DNA from: Rhypophila decipiens
Taxonomy: Eukaryota > Ascomycota > Sordariomycetes > Sordariales > Naviculisporaceae
Reading direction: 5' to 3'
Assembly: GCA_033297075.1 (NCBI GenBank)
Contig: MU858105.1
Coordinates: 124,001 to 188,000, forward strand
Length of the DNA: 64,000 nucleotides
The translations under genes were made by a program, and so were the position numbers. This document shows positions 36,010-46,118 of the stretch, piece by piece. Numbering within the stretch: position 1 is the stretch's first letter; each line of letters starts with the position of its first letter. The notes beneath the pieces were generated by a model, which did no database searches, was not told where the DNA came from, and saw only the letters and a program-made list of their open reading frames with translations.

Positions 36010-36175
36010 TGCCGCCGCTAAAACCGCCGTCTTGACTAGCTTCAATAAATACCTCGACTAACTCGAATAAATGCCTTTACTGGCTCCAATAAATACCTTC
36101 GACTACCGCAAATAAATGCCTTTACTACCTCGAATAAATGCCTTCACTGGCTCGAATAAATACCTCGACTGCTTA
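36010..36175. mobile_element. Partial TIR/minisatellite element (type A left end)
   Basis: Begins TGCCGCCGCTAAAACCGCCG, a type A end with its first base changed, followed by at least six degenerate 22-bp units in the opposite orientation to the copy at 211-512 (CTCGAATAAATGCCTTTACT). No convincing right terminus or target duplication was found; the array fades out at about 36175. It lies 256 bp upstream of the orphan gene at 36432. Confidence 0.7.
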
Positions 36176-36431
36176 CCAGACAGTCAGGCTGGCTCCTTCC
36201 TAAAAGGGAAGTGGGGCTGCGGCGGGGTAGCAGCTGAACGACCAATAAAAGCCGGCCTGTGCACCAGCAATGCTGGTCACGTGCTTTTCCCCCTGAACGA
36301 GATTCATTCGCACAAGGTCCCGCGTTTTTTTTTCGCTTCTCCATTCCTTCTCTTCCTCACGCAACACCAATCAAACGGCAAGCGTGCACCCTTTTGCTTG
36401 AGATTCCAAAATCAAAGCAAAAGAAAAAACA

Positions 36432-36965
36432 ATGGCTTCTTCCCCAGCAGGAGGCGCGTCTGGTGCGTTCCAAGAGCGCGACATCGATTCATCGACATTG
36501 CTATCGGCCAAAGCTAGACGGCTGCGAGAAGATTTGATGGCCGTTCTTGTGAAAAACAAGGGTGTACGGGGCATCAGCGACACCACCGAAGCGGCGTCGC
36601 ATTTGAAAAAGTTTATAACAAAAACTTGCCCTATCCGTGAAAAGCAGACGAATCTGCAGCCCGATCGGGTTACGGTCGACTTTATGCATTATTTTGCATG
36701 GAACGCCCTATACGCAACCTGGTTGGAGCATGGCGTTATCCTTGAGTGTCCAGGTGACCTTAATCTGTTGGAATACCTGATGGTTTTGGAAGCCAACAGG
36801 GCATTCGGCGAGGAGCTGGACGAACAGCAGTTGGCGTTCCTAGAAATTGATAGGGCGACTCCGCTCATCTTGTCCCCTGAATACCGCGCGTTTTGCGGTC
36901 AAAAGCTTGAACTCGAGATGCGCAAAGAGGCCCTTCGCGGCCAGCTCACGACGCCCTGCTGCTAG
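36432..36965 (+). CDS. Orphan hypothetical protein (177 aa)
   Basis: An intact frame with a good start context (AACAATGGC). The product is hydrophilic, begins MASSPAGGASGAFQERD and contains a helical middle (SHLKKFITKTCPIREKQ, then VTVDFMHYFAWNALYATW) and ends LRGQLTTPCC. Terminal CC could accept a lipid, but there is no CaaX box. I do not recognise a family. Its position between a repeat element and gene-poor, repeat-containing DNA is typical of lineage-specific genes. It could also be a piece of a larger decayed gene: the sequence after the stop (YPSDQFAAAFEGVHSWVRQC-like in another frame) still looks weakly coding. Confidence 0.5.
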   Translation: MASSPAGGASGAFQERDIDSSTLLSAKARRLREDLMAVLVKNKGVRGISDTTEAASHLKKFITKTCPIREKQTNLQPDRVTVDFMHYFAWNALYATWLEHGVILECPGDLNLLEYLMVLEANRAFGEELDEQQLAFLEIDRATPLILSPEYRAFCGQKLELEMRKEALRGQLTTPCC

Positions 36966-38241
36966 TCCATCGACCCAAGGCATCAAACATCGATCAGTTC
37001 GCCGCGGCATTTGAGGGCGTGCATTCCTGGGTCAGACAATGCAAATCCAACCGCATGGCTGGTATCGAGATGGTTGATATCGATAAAGCTGTCCAGAAAA
37101 TTATCGGCAACGGGTACTCGCTTTTGCCACGAATGGCAAACTTGGATGGGATGGGATGGGGGACAGTTTTGGGTGGGAGGGTGGGATGGGAGCGAGGGAA
37201 AAAAGAATATAATTGTTTCCCTCAAACTTGTTGACCTTGAGCTGTGACTTGTGTTTGAACTTTGAACTTGTAACTTCAATCGTGAACTCGGGCGTGACTT
37301 GCTTGATATGGAATACCTGGTGTGTGTGTGGGCATGAATCTGTGGATTAGTTTATGGAATCTATCATCTATCTGCCTGACTGAGGCCAACGCAGGGCATA
37401 TGCTTGGTCAAGGTGGTATACTGCACTTGCTGATGCCTCTAACCGGCTACAAAGAGCCATTGTGTTTCTTGTGCTACCTCTATGGTGCCTATCATACGTG
37501 AATCCAGGCTCGGCACTCCATTTGCCGGAGATGGACAAGTGTTCCATATTAATCGAGAAGACACGACAGTCTCTTTGGTCTAATCGTCTCCTCCAACAGT
37601 CGGCATTTCGACGGTGAACTGAGAGTCCAGATGTGCGAGGATGTCAAGACCGGTGGTCACCCAGCGTTGACGGACGTGCTCATAATCAACGGGTATAGCC
37701 TATAGGTTCCTAATTGCTGCTAATAGTGGTTGGTGGTTCGAGAGGATGCTGTTTATGGGAGCGTAGCGAGTGTGTTGTCGAGATATGCTTGTTATGGAAC
37801 CAGGCTTTGTCGGGTGGAAATAAAAGAAGGTAGTAACAAGTCAATACCTGAGATAGATGCCTTGGATTGCTGGGGTAAACCCCTCAATTACCTGGAAAAA
37901 GGCACCTTAACTGGGCCGGATGCATTAACTCGCTGGAAAATGCGTTGGGATAGATGCCTTCACTGAGCTGTGCGTCTGTTTATCGAGCCCTAACTCCCAA
38001 GAGAAATAAAGACAAAACGCATATGGCACTAGCACCAACGAACAAACAGGGTATTCAAGATATAGCAATACAATACAATATTGATATTTTTATTACTACC
38101 TACCCTCTTTAAAAACTGCAGCCTATTAACCTTATGACTTCTACATTACTACCGGTAATTATCTCAACTCCTTCGCCTCCTGGTTCTCCATTAAGGCAAT
38201 TTGGACCGAATCCGCGACCCAAAGGCACTAACTATCCTCTA
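36966..38241. other. Gene-poor region with decayed minisatellite sequence
   Basis: No supported gene. At about 37835-37965 there are five or six widely diverged blocks resembling the 22-bp unit (GATAGATGCCTT, CTGGAAAAAGGCACCTTAAC). The region is AT-rich between 38030 and 38160. Confidence 0.5.
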
Positions 38242-40436
38242 TTAATGGAGCGAATTCATCCTTGCTCTCCTTTCGCTCCTTTGGCCTAGTAACCGATTCC
38301 ACGACCACTCCCTCATCACTTTCGTGACCAGACGCAGGCCATAGAAGAGCATAAGGTGGCGACCAGGCTCTGAGTGGCTCCAATCAACCTTGGTTTTAGA
38401 GAACACTGGCATTCTTTGACCTCTTTGCCCGGGACCCCTTCCCAGGCGACGCTTTGCGTTTTGACGAAGGTGCCGTGGAGTCTCGCTCGACAGAGCTGGC
38501 TGGCTCAGTGACATTGTGATCTTGGTCAGCCATAGTGTCATCTGCTCGGTGACATTGTCATATTGCTCAGTGATGGGGTCATCTTGCTCAGCGATAGGAT
38601 CATCGTCGAACCCGTCCCACTCATCCGAGCTCGAATGACTCGGATGATCCCCAGGCGCTGTGCCAACGCCATGCTTAATAAAAGCCGGCAGCTTGGGGAG
38701 CTCTGGCTCTTCGTCCTCCGAGTCTGATAGTGGACCTGCGAGCTCTTCGTCCTCCGAGTCTGACAGTGGACCTGCGAGCTCTTCGTCCTCCAGGTCTGGC
38801 GGTGGCGACGGAGAGTTGTGTTGTTCTGCAGCGCCGGGTTGGACCAGTACCGATGTTTCAGCATTGACAGCCTCCTCCTCCGTACCTGGCGGTGCCACCC
38901 GCGCAGACCTACGCCTGTCGGAGCCCGGTGCGGGAGGGGGTGGTGGGGGAGACAAATCCGGTAAACCGGCAGCCCTTCTCCTTATGACCTTTAGCTCCTC
39001 CTCGCGGAGAAGCACATGATCACGCACAGCCTCGAATTGAGCTTTCAGGGGGAAGTCGGTTGCGGGCCTAGCGCCGCTCAACGCCCGAGACGTAAGTTCC
39101 ACTGCTGTGAAGCATGGGAACCCTAGATCTGTCATGGTGTCGAGTGCCTCGATCAGGATCTCCAGATGGATGATGGAGACATTATAAGGCTCATAGGGAT
39201 TCATCCGTCTGGCGTTCTCTTGGTGCCTCGTACTTCTCGGCAATTAGCAGCTCGATATTCTCAAACAGAAGGTTCCAGAACGAGGCCGGGTTGCCGTCGA
39301 ATTCTGACTCCACCACTTCCTTTCGCAACTCAGCAAGGTTGATACCCCCACCGCACTGCTGCGAGCGCATCTGAAGCGTACGTGGAAAGCAACAGTTCCC
39401 TCTGTAGTGTCCATAGGCCAAGGCCGACGGTCATTGGTGTAGATGATGTCCACGTATCGGAGCGCTGTTGCCAGCAGTTGGGGTGAACGCATCCACATCG
39501 AATGTGACATGACACTGCCCAGGAGTTCGCAAAATGGACCAGACCAGTTAAGCTCAGGCAGCTTGTGAGCACGCTGCCCTTGACGCTGGCCCTCGACGTA
39601 AGCTTTGCGTGTGACTTGATACTTGAGGTGATAATGCAGGGATATAATACCTTCTGGGACACTCTCCAAGTGCGAATGCTGAGTTTGTATAGTGTCAACA
39701 GAGGCTGGTGTTTCTCAATCTTTTGCTGGTATCTTGCACGTTGACTACCATTCAGCCAGCTGTTCAACGTCTTTGTCCGGTCCTTAGCCGTCCAAGTAGC
39801 GGACACAGGCTGAAGAGGTATCAGCCGCTTGAACAATTCCATGCTGTCCACGACTGGGGGGCACCGCTCCCTAAGCGACTTGGTTCAGGTTGTCAGGTCT
39901 CTTAGTTTGGGTATCCTCTTGTACGTGGCCTGAACAGCCGAGATCATATCCTTCTTCATCCCGTCGACGGAGAATGTCGTGGATGTGTCTGCCGACTTGC
40001 TGCGCTCCACTACCCTGCCACGCTTTTTGGTCTTGGTCTTGGGTTTCGGGGTCGCCTTGGGCTTCGGCTTGGTGCTCGGCCCGGGCTCTTCCTCGTCCTC
40101 GCTGCCGCTTGGGTCGCTGCCGCTTGGGTCGCTGCCACCTGGGTCGTGGTCACTGCTGATCCGCGTCTGTTGGCGATTGACAAGGCCAAGGGTATCTTGG
40201 GGGTTGGTCGAAGGGACCAACGTGCTTGAGGTTTGGTCACCGAGCAGCTGAGGCGCTGGCTGTCCCACTTGAGGCTGAGTCGCAGGAATTGTATTTACGC
40301 CTGTCGCATGACTAGACCCAAATGAGTCTAACTGTCGCCGAGGCCTCTTCCACGAGCGTTGCGTGACGGGTTCAGGCTCGCGATGTTCGTCCTCAGAATC
40401 CTCGATCTCGTCTCTGCGTCTGCGTGGACGAGCCAT
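38242..40436 (-). pseudogene. Frame-broken accessory gene, acidic and low complexity (repeat-family locus 1)
   Basis: Translation from the ATG at 40436 (MARPRRRRDEIEDSEDEHRE) runs 183 codons to a TGA at 39887-39885, and the same frame continues after it (TKSLRERCPPVVDSMELFKRL). The best protein-like sequence then moves frame near 39670 (ELNWSGPFCELLGSVMSHSM), again near 39370 (GINLAELRKEVVESEFDG), and again near 39230 (RMNPYEPYNVSIIHLEILIE), ending at 38242. None of the joins has a GT-AG intron that restores frame. Distinct pieces are a basic/Pro stretch KPKATPKPKTKTKKRGR and two 12-residue repeats of SDSEDEELAGPL. I do not recognise the family. Its 5' flank is shared with the zinc-knuckle locus at 43149-44879. 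Confidence 0.55.
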
Positions 40437-40452
40437 GACTGTCCTGCCTGTT

Positions 40453-40486
<34 letters not shown>

Positions 40487-40487
40487 G
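40453..40487. repeat. Compound GT/GA microsatellite
   Basis: About eight GT followed by about ten GA units, immediately upstream of the locus 1 ATG, between it and the shared 5' flank block. Confidence 0.9.
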
Positions 40488-40535
40488 GCGGACAACGTGT
40501 CTGTGTTGGAAATTCACTTGTCGGTCGCGTCGAGT

Positions 40536-40661
40536 GAGGGGTTAAATCGCTAGAGCTCAGGAACATGAGACGAAGAGGGGTGCTCAAGAACATGAGACGA
40601 AGAGGGGTGCCTTGCGATCTGGCACATAATGCTAACACCCTCCGGCTCAGCTGCCCAAAAA
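40536..40661. repeat. Shared 5' flank block, copy 1 (with internal 27-bp duplication)
   Basis: Starts GAGGGGTTAAAT and ends CAGCTGCCCAAAA. A 27-bp unit beginning GCTCAGGAACATGAGACGAA occurs twice in tandem (40555-40581, 40582-40608). The same block, with one unit, is at 44983-45082. In both cases it starts about 100 bp upstream of a minus-strand ATG. Confidence 0.85.
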
Positions 40662-42165
40662 ACATGAGCTCAAATACATCGCGGGTAGTTTCCCAGTATC
40701 GAAATTACGGTAAAACTACCGCCCAATAGACGGACAACGTCGAAATATCCTGAAACTTGATTACGCATTCACTTGTCAATTATCTGCAAATACCGTATTC
40801 GATACACTGCGCAATGTTGCGACGAATTGGTTGTTTGACCCAGCATTACCCACCTCACGTCGCAGGGACGGCCGGCCCTGTCAACGCCGAAAGCGCATAA
40901 CGGACGTGGAGAAATTAGGAAGATACTCAAGCGCCCACCACCGCAGACGCCAAACCGGAGTCACTCGAGAGATGGAAGAGACTCGAAGAGCTTGGGAAGA
41001 CTTCATGCTCACCAAACTTCCGGGCAATCTGATTCAACTTGGGGACGACGACTATGATAATGGGGACTTCGAATCGCGACGAACGTCGAGACCGATGAAG
41101 CTGTACACAAGGCCAAAGAGACAGGGATGGCATCCAATCCGCAGGGTTATAGGCCGCGCGAGCTGCTCGCTAGGTCGAAGACGCGCTCCGAGAACCCAAG
41201 CAGGACTCACGGATACATGGGCGAGAGCCACGACACACTCCTTTGAACAGAGGCTGCCAACGCATCCACTGTGTTACTGTCACCATTAAGAAGGACACCC
41301 ACTCGCAGCTCTGCCATGTGGCTCACGGCGAGCGCATCGCGGCGGACCGCTACGCCATAGACAAAACGGTTGGTACAGTTGTATCGAAATGCATTCAACA
41401 GATCAAGGCCGCGCTCAAAGGATCTCTCACAACGAGGCTCAAGGACCTGGACAAACCCGCCGCCGGGTATCACAACATCATGCGACGGAGTGTTTGAGAC
41501 GGTTGTTGATGGGATAGTAATGCTGGGGCTCCAGTGCGTAGCCAACAATGGCAAACCACAAGACCCGAACACGAGATAAGAAACAGACAATGGGTTGTTT
41601 ACGCCTTCTCAATCTCATCCATACACATCTCCAGCACGAAACTGACACCACCCAACAGGCAACATCGTGGAAAGTGTGATATCTGCGCTGTCTCTTTCTC
41701 ATCTCGGCATACCCCAGGATCTCCTGCGTTCATCGATATCGTACAGTTTGTTTGTGGTCCACGAGGGGAACGGCAGACAAAGCTGCAAGCAGCAGCAAGC
41801 AGGTCAGGGGTAAGCTCAGTCAAGCCTATGGCTATCAATGCTCCATTCCATAGAAACGAGGTTTCGTCTCAGCTGACAGTCGAGAACCAGACATTGAGCC
41901 TTGAATTCAACTCCTCCAAGAGTTGGATTAAAATCCGAGCAGTCACAACATCGCGGGTTGCTATTCGGAATACACATTATGACGACACATACCCACCTTG
42001 TTCTTGTGCAAACCCTCACGACCTGTGATCCCCCACGGTTCGGAACACGATCTTTGCCAGACATTCCAAGACAGATTGGCAAGGTTCAATCACAGCCTCC
42101 TTGAGCGTCTAGGTGACCTTAAATAGCTGTAAGGTGCTAACGAGAACGGCGACAGGGACGGGGAC
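40662..42165. other. Gene-poor region
   Basis: Frames at 40831-41289 and 41534-42028 on plus and 41207-41590 on minus overlap and have no domains. The first contains a stretch with coding-like composition (TRRAWEDFMLTKLPGNLIQL) but no clear start or partners. No RNA gene seen. Confidence 0.45.
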
Positions 42166-42409
42166 TGTTGGAACAACAGTAAGAATGACAGACTAGAATA
42201 CTATGACTGGCTATCACGCGCAAGTTACGCGTAGTCGTCGTTGTCAATTGAATCTATGAAGTCTAAGTAAGCTAGGAAAAGTAGAGCCGTAGTGGCCGGA
42301 AGACGACGAAGTCGACAGGAAAACTCTGCTGGCCAGTGGTGGATCCGTTACGGAGCCCCAAGGCCGGTCCCTTCGGAATCGGCTCATTCGCCGGCCAGCT
42401 GTTCCAACA
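42166..42409. mobile_element. Probable degenerate solo LTR (copia-like)
   Basis: Begins TGTTGGAACAACAGTAAG and ends GCCAGCTGTTCCAACA, the TG...CA termini and inverted TGTTGGAA/TTCCAACA typical of Ty1/copia LTRs. The flanking pentamers (GGGAC, CGCAC) differ, so there is no clean target duplication. It shares short blocks with the LTR at 48883-49203 (TTGTCAATTGA, GCCGGCCAGCTG). No internal retrotransposon sequence adjoins it. Confidence 0.55.
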
Positions 42410-42717
42410 CGCACCACTCACAAGAGCCAAGCCAGCGCACTCCGAAACGAGGTGATATATATGTTGGTGCATAGCTCGCACCACTCACAGATTAATAATA
42501 CTGCGAGCGCCGTCGAATACTTGAAACACTGGATTGCAAAGGCTTATATGCAGTTGTACGGCAAAACTACATGCCACCGACGTAGGTTTCGGTCGACGCC
42601 CCGCATTATTATTCTTGGTGGTTACTATAACAGGCGGACGTTGCGCTGCCCCGGGCCACTTTCGAGACGATACAGCTCCTTCTCACCGGGGAATTAGAAG
42701 GAATTAGGCTATAGTTT

Positions 42718-42888
42718 ATGGATGGGGAATTTGGGGATTGCCCGGATGTATTCGTTGTCGATGATGATGAGGACGAGGACGAGGACGACTCGGAGGAGGA
42801 ACACGGCAACGACGACGATGATGATCATGATGAGACTTCTCCTCCCAATCCGGCTCCGGAGTATCTCGAGCTCTTTCGCATCAAGTAA
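42718..42888 (+). pseudogene. Orphan acidic C-terminal fragment (56 aa)
   Basis: A short open frame reading MDGEFGDCPDVFVVDDDEDE, then further Asp/Glu, then ETSPPNPAPEYLELFRIK and stop. It has the character of the acidic tail of a larger protein, with no upstream exon visible; the frame is closed by a stop four codons before the ATG. Most likely the remnant of a repeat-family gene, or a chance frame driven by GAT/GAG triplet repeats. Confidence 0.3.
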
Positions 42889-43148
42889 CTTAAACACTCT
42901 GCTCATAAATAATCCCGAAGGAACAAAGACATAGAAATAGGTTGCGGGTTACGGGTCATATAAGTCACAGGGAAGCAATTCAACAACATCACATAATCAC
43001 TAGAATTTACATCACTGGAACTCCATATACACCATCATCACTCGCTTAGTATTCCTCTACCTCTCTACCCGAGGCAATACATGAGATAGCCCTCCACCAC
43101 CCTCCTCAGCAGTTCAGTCTTCCATCCACCCTCCACCCCTTCCTTTCC

Positions 43149-44027
43149 TCAAATCCCCTCCATTTCCTGATCACCTGCCTCGTCGGCCTTCTTTTTCCTC
43201 GCGGCGAGCTTCCCTGCTTTCTTGGCCTCTTTACGTTTAAGAGTTAACTCTTTTTCGAGTTGGTCCCGCCGAGCTGCCTCTGCCACCAACAATTGGATGG
43301 TGTTCCTGCCGTGCGACTTGTGTTCGGCAAGGGATGCGGGATCTATGGTCTGAAACACCTCCTCGGCGCGTTCTCCCATTGCAGGGCGGTTTTTATATGT
43401 AAGCGTGGGTGCCGGGATTAGACTACGCTTTGCACTAACCACCGGCAGCGCACCCGATGAAGGGAGATAGCTTGGGGGCGCTGTCCAGGCGGCATTGTCA
43501 TCGAGCGGCTCCTCTTTGATCTTCGGAGGTGCGTCGTCATCTTCCTGTGACTGCTGTATGTGGAGGCGTCTCTGCTCCATCTGGGCAGCAAAAAGTCGAG
43601 CCTGGGACTCCCTGGCTTCGGTCATTTCCTTTTCGCCCAGGGAGAGCTGATTGTTGAGCAGACCTTCCTCCATACATCGTGCTATGTCCTGGGGCTTTCC
43701 AGCCCTCGAAAAAAGGATGTTGTCAGGTGGAAGGTCATCATGACTGTGCTTCGTTTTTTCCCAAGCCGACCAGTGGAGCAGGCCGCCTTGGAGTGCCTTC
43801 TCTCGTGTTTTGACGTTGGTATTATAGAGTCTGGAGAACTCTTGCGTCCAAGGGACACCCTTGAACTCAAAACCATCCTTATCGTAAACGAGACTGAGCA
43901 ATGACAGCCAGCATATGTACTCGCTGTAGAGCGGGCACTTATTCCCCCGATTTTCGATAAGGTACCTGACAAAGAATGCGAGGTTCTCATCATTAATCGT
44001 GAGGTTGTATTCGGGGTTGAGTCTCAT
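43149..44027 (-). CDS. Downstream half of the zinc-knuckle locus (292 aa, same frame after a TGA)
   Basis: It opens with an ATG four codons after the TGA that ends the upstream half and is in the same frame (gtc tga aaa cgc atg). Sequence: MRLNPEYNLTINDENLAFFV, then a globular part (KCPLYSEYICWLSLLSLVYD, PWTQEFSRLYNTNVK), a Gln/Glu-rich part, and a strongly basic coiled C-terminus (ELTLKRKEAKKAGKLAARKK). No reverse transcriptase, integrase or protease motif. Unknown function. Either a separate cistron by reinitiation, the second half of a single 577-codon gene broken by a nonsense change (CGA to TGA would suffice), or a readthrough product. Confidence 0.55.
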   Translation of the reverse strand: MRLNPEYNLTINDENLAFFVRYLIENRGNKCPLYSEYICWLSLLSLVYDKDGFEFKGVPWTQEFSRLYNTNVKTREKALQGGLLHWSAWEKTKHSHDDLPPDNILFSRAGKPQDIARCMEEGLLNNQLSLGEKEMTEARESQARLFAAQMEQRRLHIQQSQEDDDAPPKIKEEPLDDNAAWTAPPSYLPSSGALPVVSAKRSLIPAPTLTYKNRPAMGERAEEVFQTIDPASLAEHKSHGRNTIQLLVAEAARRDQLEKELTLKRKEAKKAGKLAARKKKADEAGDQEMEGI

Positions 44028-44033
44028 GCGTTT

Positions 44034-44879
44034 TCAGACCTCCGGACAGGTATCGAATCGATGACTCTTGGTGTTGCAGACAGCACAAGCGTCCACCATC
44101 GCGGTGGTCAAATTTACTGGGTCTGGGTAGGGGCAGTGAGACAACCTATGGGTCTCATCGAAGCACCTGACACATCTGATTGTGGTCGTCCAGGCCTTCT
44201 GCTCCAACTCCTCGAGTTCATCGGACTCACGGTTGAGAGGGGCACGTCCCATTTCCTTTTTCTTCTTGTATCTTGATGACTTTGCCCCTGTCTTCGTAGG
44301 CTTCGGGTTCGGGCCAACGGGATCTGTGTCGACGTCCGTCGTGTCGGGCGGCTCTTCGGAGGCCGGTGGGACGACATTAGGTCTAGCGGCGGCTTCACTT
44401 CCAGGTCTCTTCTTGAGAACGTCTCCGAGGACCGTCTTGGCCTTGGCGATTGCTTGGTCCGTGTAGACCACCATGAAAATACCAACGGCAACGGCATCGG
44501 AACCCGAGACAACTCTATCAAATGTATTGGCGATAGCGTCGTGGCCCGCAGCAGTAGGCTCAACGAGCGCCATCTGTGAGTAGGGGTCGCCCTTCCTAAA
44601 ATTAGGAGCACGCCAATTGATCTTGTTAGGCTCATCATTACAGAGGAGGACGTCGTGGCCCTCTCCTCTGTATTTATATGTGACCCGTGAGCGATCTATA
44701 AGTTTTGGAGTTCCATCCTCCTCAAACGGCAGTTTGACAAGCGATTCTCGTGCCCGCTTTGCGACGTCGTTTTGTCCACGTCCGGTTTTTCGCTTGCGGG
44801 TTCCGCCGATCGTCTCTGCTATCTCGGGCTCAGGCTTGACTGGGAGGGTTGGGCTTGGGGGGCCGCCGAAGAAAGACAT
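44034..44879 (-). CDS. Gag-like protein with two CCHC zinc knuckles (281 aa)
   Basis: The ATG at 44879 opens MSFFGGPPSPTLPVKPEPEI, then a basic nuclear-signal-like GTRKRKTGRGQNDVAKRAR. The middle is a compact domain (PNKINWRAPNFRKGDPYSQM, VAVGIFMVVYTDQAIAKAKT). The C-terminus has two perfect C-x2-C-x4-H-x4-C zinc knuckles: C236/C239/H244/C249 and C265/C268/H273/C278, followed by PEV and TGA. Tandem CCHC knuckles are typical of retroelement Gag and of RNA-binding proteins. There is no retroelement polymerase nearby. It shares its 5' flank with the frame-broken locus at 38242-40436, so both belong to one repeat family or share a captured promoter. Confidence 0.7.
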   Translation of the reverse strand: MSFFGGPPSPTLPVKPEPEIAETIGGTRKRKTGRGQNDVAKRARESLVKLPFEEDGTPKLIDRSRVTYKYRGEGHDVLLCNDEPNKINWRAPNFRKGDPYSQMALVEPTAAGHDAIANTFDRVVSGSDAVAVGIFMVVYTDQAIAKAKTVLGDVLKKRPGSEAAARPNVVPPASEEPPDTTDVDTDPVGPNPKPTKTGAKSSRYKKKKEMGRAPLNRESDELEELEQKAWTTTIRCVRCFDETHRLSHCPYPDPVNLTTAMVDACAVCNTKSHRFDTCPEV

Positions 44880-44982
44880 GGTTGCTGTGATTTATCAATC
44901 AGTGCTGATTTAGCAGGTCGTTAACTTTGGAGTTGAGAGAAGCATGAAGGAAGAAAAATCTGAGCTCCTCGAAAAAGAATTG

Positions 44983-45082
44983 GAGGGGTTAAATGGGGAG
45001 GGCTCAAGAACATGAGATGAAGAGGGGTGCATGTGACTGGGCACGTGACACTAACACCCTCACAGCCTTAGCTGCCCAAAAA
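44983..45082. repeat. Shared 5' flank block, copy 2
   Basis: Matches 40536-40661 from GAGGGGTTAAAT to GCTGCCCAAAAA, including GCTCAAGAACATGAGATGAA and CTAACACCCTC. It starts 104 bp upstream of the zinc-knuckle ATG on the minus strand. Confidence 0.85.
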
Positions 45083-45182
45083 GGAAGGAGCGACTGGGTC
45101 CAAGGAGCAACAACAATCTCAGCATGTATAATTCTCCAAAATTCTCTTATCCCCAATCTTAATTTCGTAGCATCTTTACCCC

Positions 45183-45310
45183 CGCCTCCGCTAAACCCAC
45201 CATATGGCCTTCAATCTACGCACTTATTCGACCCCATGAAGGCATTTATTCAAGCCAGTCAAGGCATTTATTCGAGCTGGTTCGAGCTGGGCACTTACGT
45301 AGGACTTGAA
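45183..45310. mobile_element. Partial TIR/minisatellite element (type A left end)
   Basis: Begins CGCCTCCGCTAAACCCACCA followed by TATGGCCTTCAATCTA, as in the copy at 62774. Only about three 22-bp units follow (AAGGCATTTATTCAAGCCAG). The right end is not clear; a type-B-like CATACGCC near 45340 could be its remnant. Confidence 0.65.
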
Positions 45311-45592
45311 AGACCTTTGAATTCCTTGACATACGCCCTTTACATGTCAAGTAAATCCGTCTTGTTTATAATAAAAGTAGTAATTCTTGGCGATCACTGA
45401 TAGGATTGTGAATGAGGGGGAAGGACATCATCGACCATTCAGCGCTGAGAAGCCCAAACGCACACTTCACCCACCAAAGGGCGAGAAAACCCGAACTTGT
45501 CGTCGAGAAAATCATTGTATCTGTCACAGCTATTAATATCATAATCAACATTATCGGAGCACAAGGAAAGAGAAAAACGGAGATCAGACAAG

Positions 45593-46118
45593 ATGAGGTT
45601 GCTTCACGTCGAGACAAAGCAGATCGACGAATTCCAGGCACCCCCTTACCCTCCCTACGCGATCCTATCTCACACCTGGGGCGAAGATGGCGACGAAGCC
45701 AACTTCCAGAAAAATGATGACGAAAGCAGCATCCCCGGGCATTTATAAGAACAAAGGACTCGCAACGAAACGAAAGCCTGGGTACGACAAGATAGAGAGA
45801 TGCTGTGCGCGGGCCAGAGCCTACGATATCGAATATGTCTGGATAGACACATGCTGCATCGACAAGACCAGCTCGGCGGAACGGTCCGAAGCCATCAAAT
45901 CGATGTACGGATGGTACGAGGGCGCGAGAATCTGTTATGCCTGGCTGTGCGACGTTCCGACTGCCGATTCAGTCATCTTGCCCATCGACCCGAGGGCCGT
46001 TTGATCGAGAAGGAGTATTTCGGCGCAGTCGCTGGCTTTGTCGCGGCTGGACCCTCCAGGAACTTGTAGCCGCTAGGACTGTCGAGTTCTATGCTGCAGA
46101 TTGGACTGAGATCGGCAA
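45593..46118 (+). pseudogene. Broken HET-domain (heterokaryon incompatibility) gene
   Basis: The ATG opens MRLLHVETKQIDEF and the classical HET start PPYAILSHTWGEDGDEANFQ in frame 0, which stops at 45746. The domain resumes in frame +1 (GYDKIERCCARARAYDIEYV, then WIDTCCIDKTSSAERSEAIK, then MYGWYEGARICYAWLCDVP). It resumes again in frame +2 (SRWLCRGWTLQELVAARTVE, then ADWTEIGKAP). Each shift is consistent with one inserted base or two lost; no intron explains them. The gene then runs into a TIR element at 46119, so about the last half of the HET domain and any C-terminal domain are gone. HET proteins trigger cell death on allorecognition; this copy cannot be functional as it stands. Confidence 0.88.

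Noticed and set aside
36010..36235. Complete element with duplication GGGGTAAA/GGGGTAGC
   Set aside because: The supposed right end near 36230 matches the type A terminus poorly and the flanks match at only six of eight bases.
38242..44879. One large autonomous transposon spanning both accessory loci
   Set aside because: No transposase, integrase or reverse transcriptase motif was found, and no matching terminal repeats enclose the pair.
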